Shown here: positions 59,933-64,000 of the stretch, piece by piece | Numbering within the stretch: position 1 is the first letter of the stretch | Layout of the letters: every line of letters begins with the position of its first letter | Assembly (NCBI GenBank): GCA_900637275.1 | Contig: LR134362.1 | Coordinates: 496,001-560,000, forward strand | Reading direction: 5' to 3' | Length of the DNA stretch: 64,000 nucleotides | Source of the DNA: [Pasteurella] aerogenes | GTDB lineage: Bacteria; Pseudomonadota; Gammaproteobacteria; Enterobacterales; Pasteurellaceae | Position numbers and translations under genes: made by a program | The notes under the pieces: model-generated | What the model saw: only the letters and a program-made list of their open reading frames with translations | What the model was told of the DNA's origin: nothing | The model's database searches: none

Positions 59933-61843
59933 ATGCGACTATTTATTGCCGAAAAACCGAGCCTTGCTCGCGCGATTGCTGATGTGCTGCCGAAACCTCA
60001 TCAGCGCGGCGACGGTTTTATTCGTTGCGGTGAACAAGATTATGTGACTTGGTGTGTTGGACATCTTTTGGAGCAAGCCGAACCGGATGTCTATGATAAA
60101 AAATTCAAATCTTGGCGTTTGGAAGATTTGCCTATCATTCCGGAAAAATGGCAATTATTGCCACGCAAAGAAGTGAAAAAACAGTTGGATACCGTGGTTA
60201 AATTAATTCATCAAGCGGATGTGTTGATTAACGCCGGCGACCCGGATAGAGAAGGGCAGTTGTTGGTGGATGAAGTGTTTAGTTATGCCCAGCTACCAGC
60301 AGAAAAATGGGCAACGATCCAACGTTGTTTAATTAGCGATCTAAACCCGGCAGCAGTGACTAAAGCAGTAGAAAAATTACAGTCTAATCAAAATTTTATG
60401 CTGTTATCTACCTCGGCGTTGGCGCGCGCGCGCGCCGATTGGTTATATGGGATCAACATGACGCGCGCTTATACCATTCGTGGACAGCGCGTAGGCTACA
60501 AAGGTGTGCTTTCCGTTGGGCGTGTGCAAACGCCGGTGCTAGGCTTGATTGTACGGCGAGATTTGGAAATTGAGCATTTTCAACCGAAAGATTTTTTTGA
60601 AGTGCAGGCGTTTGTGCAAACTATAGAAGAAACACCACAAAAATTCACCGCACTTTGGCAACCGAGCAAGGCTTGCGAAGATTATCAAGATGAAGATGGG
60701 CGCGTGATTTCGCAAGCGTTGGCGGAAAATGTGGTAAAACGTATTACCGATCAGCCGGCGGAAGTAATGGAATATGTGGATAAACGGGAAAAGGAAACCG
60801 CGCCCTTGCCGTATTCTTTATCAGCATTGCAAATTGATGCCGCCAAGCGCTTTAATATGTCGGCACAAGCAGTGTTGGATACTTGTCAGCGTTTATACGA
60901 AACGCATAAATTGATTACCTATCCTCGTTCCGATTGTCGTTATTTACCGGAGGAGCATTTTGCTGAGCGATACACCGTGCTACAGGCGATTTCGGCACAA
61001 CTTGATGATTATCACCAGTTACCGGAAGTGGTGAATGCCGAGCAAAAAAATCGTTGTTGGAATGACAAAAAAGTGGAGGCACACCATGCCATTATTCCGA
61101 CAGCAAAAAATAAACCCGCAGGATTAAATCAAACGGAATTAAATATTTACGGATTGATTGCACGCCAATATTTGTTGCAATTTTGTCCCGATGCCGAATA
61201 TCGAAAAAGTAAAATTACCTTAAATATTGCCGGTGGTAGCTTTGTGGCACAAGCCCGTAATTTGCAAGTAGCGGGGTGGAAACAATTGATGGGGAAAGAA
61301 GATGATGAAGAACAGTTGGAACCTTTGCTGCCGATAGTGAAAAAAGGTCAGCAGTTGCATTGCGAAAAAGGGGAAATTATTAGTAAAAAAACGCAGCCAC
61401 CAAAACCCTTCACCGATGCGACATTATTGTCGGCGATGACCGGTATTGCGCGTTTTGTGCAAGATAAAGAATTGAAAAAAATCTTGCGCGAAACCGATGG
61501 GTTAGGAACAGAGGCGACGCGCGCGGGTATTATTGAGCTACTATTTAAACGCGGTTTTTTATATAAAAAAGGCAAAAATATTCACAGCAGCGAAACCGGG
61601 CGCATTTTAATTCAGACTCTGCCGGATGTTGCGACGTTACCGGATATGACTGCTCATTGGGAGGCTCAATTAGATAGTATCAGCCGAAAACAATTGAGTT
61701 ATCAACAGTTTATGCAAACATTGACACAACAATTACCGGAATTGTTAAATTATATGAATTTTCATGCACTGCGTCGTTTAAGTGCGATTTCGTCGCAACC
61801 GAGTCAGCCACAAAAGCCAAAAAGTGCGGTCAAAATTGATTGA
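59933..61843 (+). CDS. topB: DNA topoisomerase III
   Basis: Type IA topoisomerase that decatenates chromosomes. The 636 residues start MRLFIAEKPSLARAIADVLP (Toprim N-terminus), with NAGDPDREGQLLVDEV metal motif and the catalytic tyrosine in HKLITYPRSDCRYLP. The C-terminal tail is basic and short. The length is close to E. coli TopB (653). AAGGAAAACATAGCCC precedes the ATG. An uptake signal lies at the very end of the gene. Confidence 0.97.
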   Translation: MRLFIAEKPSLARAIADVLPKPHQRGDGFIRCGEQDYVTWCVGHLLEQAEPDVYDKKFKSWRLEDLPIIPEKWQLLPRKEVKKQLDTVVKLIHQADVLINAGDPDREGQLLVDEVFSYAQLPAEKWATIQRCLISDLNPAAVTKAVEKLQSNQNFMLLSTSALARARADWLYGINMTRAYTIRGQRVGYKGVLSVGRVQTPVLGLIVRRDLEIEHFQPKDFFEVQAFVQTIEETPQKFTALWQPSKACEDYQDEDGRVISQALAENVVKRITDQPAEVMEYVDKREKETAPLPYSLSALQIDAAKRFNMSAQAVLDTCQRLYETHKLITYPRSDCRYLPEEHFAERYTVLQAISAQLDDYHQLPEVVNAEQKNRCWNDKKVEAHHAIIPTAKNKPAGLNQTELNIYGLIARQYLLQFCPDAEYRKSKITLNIAGGSFVAQARNLQVAGWKQLMGKEDDEEQLEPLLPIVKKGQQLHCEKGEIISKKTQPPKPFTDATLLSAMTGIARFVQDKELKKILRETDGLGTEATRAGIIELLFKRGFLYKKGKNIHSSETGRILIQTLPDVATLPDMTAHWEAQLDSISRKQLSYQQFMQTLTQQLPELLNYMNFHALRRLSAISSQPSQPQKPKSAVKID

Positions 61844-61959
61844 ATTTAGTACAATTAATTGCTTTTTTGTTAAAATTACTTGCTTAGATTTGAGATATTA
61901 GCTAATATCCGCACGTTAATTTAATTGCTTATTTTGCAGATAAAAAGAGAAGAAAGATA

Positions 61960-62307
61960 ATGTATCAAGCCCTATTAGTTATTTATTTACTGGTTGCGAT
62001 TGCGTTAATCGGTTTTATTTTGATCCAACAAGGTAAAGGCGCAAATGCTGGCGCTTCTTTTGGTGGTGGCGCGTCAGGAACCGTGTTTGGTTCTGCTGGT
62101 GCGGGTAACTTTCTTTCTCGTACGACCGCAATTTTGGCAACGATTTTCTTTATTGTCAGCCTTGTGATTGGCAATATTAATTCTCATCGTAATAACGTAC
62201 AACAAGGTAAATTTGACGATTTATCGCAAGCTGCAGAACAAATGCAACAGCAACAAGCTGCACCAGTCGCGCCGGCAGATAATAAAAATAGCGATATTCC
62301 TCAATAA
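61960..62307 (+). CDS. secG: Protein-export membrane protein SecG
   Basis: Auxiliary subunit of the SecYEG translocon. The 115 residues have two membrane helices with the conserved loop FILIQQGKGANAGASFGGGA, GSAGAGNFLSRTTA and a soluble C-terminal tail rich in Gln. AGAGAAGAAAGATA precedes the ATG. A tRNA-Leu follows after 20 nt, as in E. coli. Confidence 0.97.
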   Translation: MYQALLVIYLLVAIALIGFILIQQGKGANAGASFGGGASGTVFGSAGAGNFLSRTTAILATIFFIVSLVIGNINSHRNNVQQGKFDDLSQAAEQMQQQQAAPVAPADNKNSDIPQ

Positions 62308-62327
62308 AAAACAAATTGCTTCTTAAC

Positions 62328-62413
62328 GCTCCGATGGTGGAATTGGTAGACACGCTATCTTGAGGGGGTAGTGTCCATAGGACGTGCGAGTTCAAGTCTC
62401 GCTCGGAGCACCA
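62328..62413 (+). tRNA. tRNA-Leu (anticodon GAG)
   Basis: An 86-nt class II tRNA with CCA encoded. The acceptor stem GCTCCGA pairs with TCGGAGC; anticodon stem CTATC/GGTAG with loop TTGAGGG (GAG); a variable arm TGTCCATAGGACG; T arm GCGAGTTCAAGTCTCGC. E. coli leuU is likewise just after secG. It reads CUC and CUU. Confidence 0.96.
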
Positions 62414-62421
62414 AAAATCAT

Positions 62422-62451
62422 AAAGACCGCAAAAAAGTGCGGTCTTTTTTT
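62422..62451 (+). terminator. Terminator after tRNA-Leu(GAG)
   Basis: AAAGACCGCA (62422-62431) pairs with TGCGGTCTTT (62438-62447), loop AAAAAG, with seven T in total at the end. It is formed from one uptake signal and its partner. Confidence 0.88.
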
Positions 62452-62493
62452 CGCATATTTGTGTTGATGAAACAGTGCAAAATAATTTTCAAT

Positions 62494-63276
62494 CTACAGC
62501 GTAGCTAAAATAATTTGTTCGGGATCGATATTAAACCACAGGCGTTGGTCAAGTGCGATTTGTTCATCGTGAGGGACGGTGGCACAGAGTTCGGTTTCCT
62601 TGCCCAAGGATAATATCACTTCTTTAAAATCATTTTTATCAACGATGGATTTAACCGTTGCTAGATAGCTGTTCGGTTGAGATGTCGCTTGATAGGATAT
62701 TTTTACCCAAGGCGCTTTGATCATCAGCAATACTTCTTTTTCTAAAACTAATTGTAAGCGCACCGCACTTTGCGCGGTGATGGAAACGCGCAGTGGATGA
62801 GGAAAATCGGTAATATGCACGTCTATATAACAATGAACGTCCTCATGAATCAGTCGTTTAATATTGCCGAAAAACTGGTTTCTTGCGCTACTTTGTAGCG
62901 AAAAACGAGTAGTAGCAAATAACAGGCTGTTGAGCGGGACGCTCTCATCTTGCAAAATTGAGAATGCCTTTTGTTGGGTTTGTTCTAATAAATCATAAAG
63001 TTGCAACAGTCGCAGGGCATAAGTTGTTAATTGGGTGCCACCGCCATTTTTTCCGCCCGTATTGCGTTCAAGCAAGGGTTTGGGGCTAATTTTATTCATC
63101 ATCTCTAAATGATCCCAAGCGCTTTTGTAGCTAACTTGTGCATTTTTCGCCGCTTGGTTAATGGATCCACATTGCTGAATTTCTTTGAGTAAACGGATAC
63201 GTTTGGGATCTACAAAGAGTTGTTGCTGCAATTTGATGGTTAATAGAATTTCGCTGTTTAATTCGGTCGCTAACAT
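62494..63276 (-). CDS. modE: Molybdate-responsive transcriptional regulator ModE
   Basis: Represses the molybdate ABC genes when molybdate is bound. The 260 residues have an N-terminal winged helix (KRIRLLKEIQQCGSINQAAK and YKSAWDHLEMMN) followed by two Mop-type molybdate-binding domains (RNQFFGNIKRL and FKEVILSLGKETEL stretches). It is divergent from modA, with an operator between. Length matches E. coli ModE (262). Confidence 0.95.
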   Translation of the reverse strand: MLATELNSEILLTIKLQQQLFVDPKRIRLLKEIQQCGSINQAAKNAQVSYKSAWDHLEMMNKISPKPLLERNTGGKNGGGTQLTTYALRLLQLYDLLEQTQQKAFSILQDESVPLNSLLFATTRFSLQSSARNQFFGNIKRLIHEDVHCYIDVHITDFPHPLRVSITAQSAVRLQLVLEKEVLLMIKAPWVKISYQATSQPNSYLATVKSIVDKNDFKEVILSLGKETELCATVPHDEQIALDQRLWFNIDPEQIILATL

Positions 63277-63348
63277 AGTATTTCAATGAATCGTTTTTTT
63301 ACATAGTGTAATCGAAACTGATTTTTTTATGTAGCATTTATTTTAATT

Positions 63349-63374
63349 TCATTATATAATTATATTTATAATGA
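63349..63374 (+). promoter_or_regulatory. ModE-type operator between modE and modA
   Basis: TCATTATATA (63349-63358) and TTTATAATGA (63365-63374) are inverted repeats (one mismatch) with a 6-nt spacer. This is close to the E. coli ModE site (CGTTATATA and its complement). It lies 30 nt before the modA ATG and about 70 nt from modE, well placed to repress modA. Confidence 0.7.
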
Positions 63375-63404
63375 GTTGATTTATGATAAATTGGAGGAAG
63401 GGTG

Positions 63405-64000
63405 ATGCGTAAGCTAAATGGTCGAATAACAAAATGGGTAATATTGTTAACGATGGTGCTAAGTTCGGTGTCATTTTTAGCACAGGCAAAAACAACGGTG
63501 TTTGCTGCGGCGTCGATGACCAATGCGTTGGAGCAAATCGCGAAGGAATATGGCAAACAATATCCGAACCAAGAAATTGTTTTTTCCTTTGCATCATCTT
63601 CTGCGTTGGCAAGACAAATCACCCAAGGCGCGCCTGCCGATATTTTTATTTCTGCTGATCAGCAATGGATGGATTTTTTGGCGGAAAAAGGGGAAATTGA
63701 AGCGGCAAGTCGGAAAACTATTGCTGGAAATGCGTTGGTGATGATTGCGCCAAAAGAGAGCCACATTGAGTCGGTAGATCTAACGGATGATCAATGGCAA
63801 TCTGCTTTAAATGGTGCATTTTTAGCTGTCGGCGATCCGGCGTACGTGCCGGCAGGAATTTATGCAAAAGCCGCTTTTACTTATTTAAATCAATGGGATA
63901 GTTTACAGAAAAAATTAGCGCGTGCGGATAATGTCCGCAAAGCGTTATTGTTGGTAGAAAAAGGTGAAGTGCCATTGGGCGTGGTGTATCAAACGGATGC
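63405..64000 (+). CDS. modA: Molybdate-binding periplasmic protein, 5' part (runs off the window)
   Basis: Substrate-binding protein of the ModABC importer. The ATG at 63405 follows GGAGGAAGGGTG; the frame is open to base 64000 (198 codons and a fraction). A signal peptide ends about residue 33 (AQA). KTTVFAAASMTNALEQIAKE, SFASSSALARQITQGAPADIFISAD, NALVMIAPK and GDPAYVPAGIYAKAAF match ModA, where conserved Ser and Thr bind molybdate. It is divergent from modE, which probably represses it. Confidence 0.95.
   Translation, partial: MRKLNGRITKWVILLTMVLSSVSFLAQAKTTVFAAASMTNALEQIAKEYGKQYPNQEIVFSFASSSALARQITQGAPADIFISADQQWMDFLAEKGEIEAASRKTIAGNALVMIAPKESHIESVDLTDDQWQSALNGAFLAVGDPAYVPAGIYAKAAFTYLNQWDSLQKKLARADNVRKALLLVEKGEVPLGVVYQTD

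Overview
This window is chromosomal DNA from a gamma-proteobacterium of the family Pasteurellaceae. The clearest sign is the Haemophilus/Pasteurella-type DNA uptake signal (AAGTGCGGT and its complement), which recurs throughout, inside genes and as inverted pairs that form terminators. Gene content and local order also match what I recall of Haemophilus influenzae (menE-mscK-aroC-mepA-yfcA-lpxM; cmk-rpsA-ihfB-lapAB-pyrF-yciH; ebfC-recR-topB-secG-tRNA-Leu). The species cannot be named from this alone. There is no prophage, insertion sequence, rRNA operon or CRISPR array.

Layout. 1-7852: end of menE, then mscK, aroC, mepA, a TauE/SafE permease and lpxM. 7936-10588: apt and dnaX; dnaX carries a ten-A slippery run that should yield both tau and gamma. 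10671-15895: a histidine operon with a leader peptide of five consecutive His codons and an attenuator, then hisG, hisD, an ACT-domain gene, hisC and hisB. The hisHAFI half is not here, and two hairpin-type repeats sit between the genes. 15979-24538: an acetyltransferase, ppk (reverse strand, behind a PHO box), cmk, rpsA, ihfB, lapA, lapB, pyrF and yciH. 24625-29363: sirB2-like, gyrA, ubiG and an ElyC-like gene. 29533-33637: a four-gene surface polysaccharide module (flippase, polymerase/ligase, two glycosyltransferases). 33689-43963: mltB, radA, ygiF, a DUF47 gene with pit, ygiM-cca, lolB-ispE and prs.

44158-48737 holds the most interesting unit: a reverse-strand operon of a periplasmic binding protein, an alkaline-phosphatase-superfamily hydrolase, two permeases and an ATPase. 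A well-formed PHO box lies exactly 10 nt upstream of a TATACT -10 hexamer. The ppk promoter has the same architecture, so the window appears to contain two members of a phosphate-starvation regulon. The hydrolase/ABC operon is probably an uptake-and-cleavage system for an organophosphate or phosphonate of unknown identity.

48864-52161: dnaJ and dnaK with a sigma-32-like promoter. 52403-54640: a DUF945 gene and a short, eroded accessory patch (two small unknown ORFs and a frameshifted remnant) beside a tRNA-Leu(CAA). 54946-64000: lptG-lptF, pepA, recR-ebfC, topB, secG, tRNA-Leu(GAG), modE, and the start of modA with a ModE-like operator between the last two. The window begins inside menE and ends inside modA.
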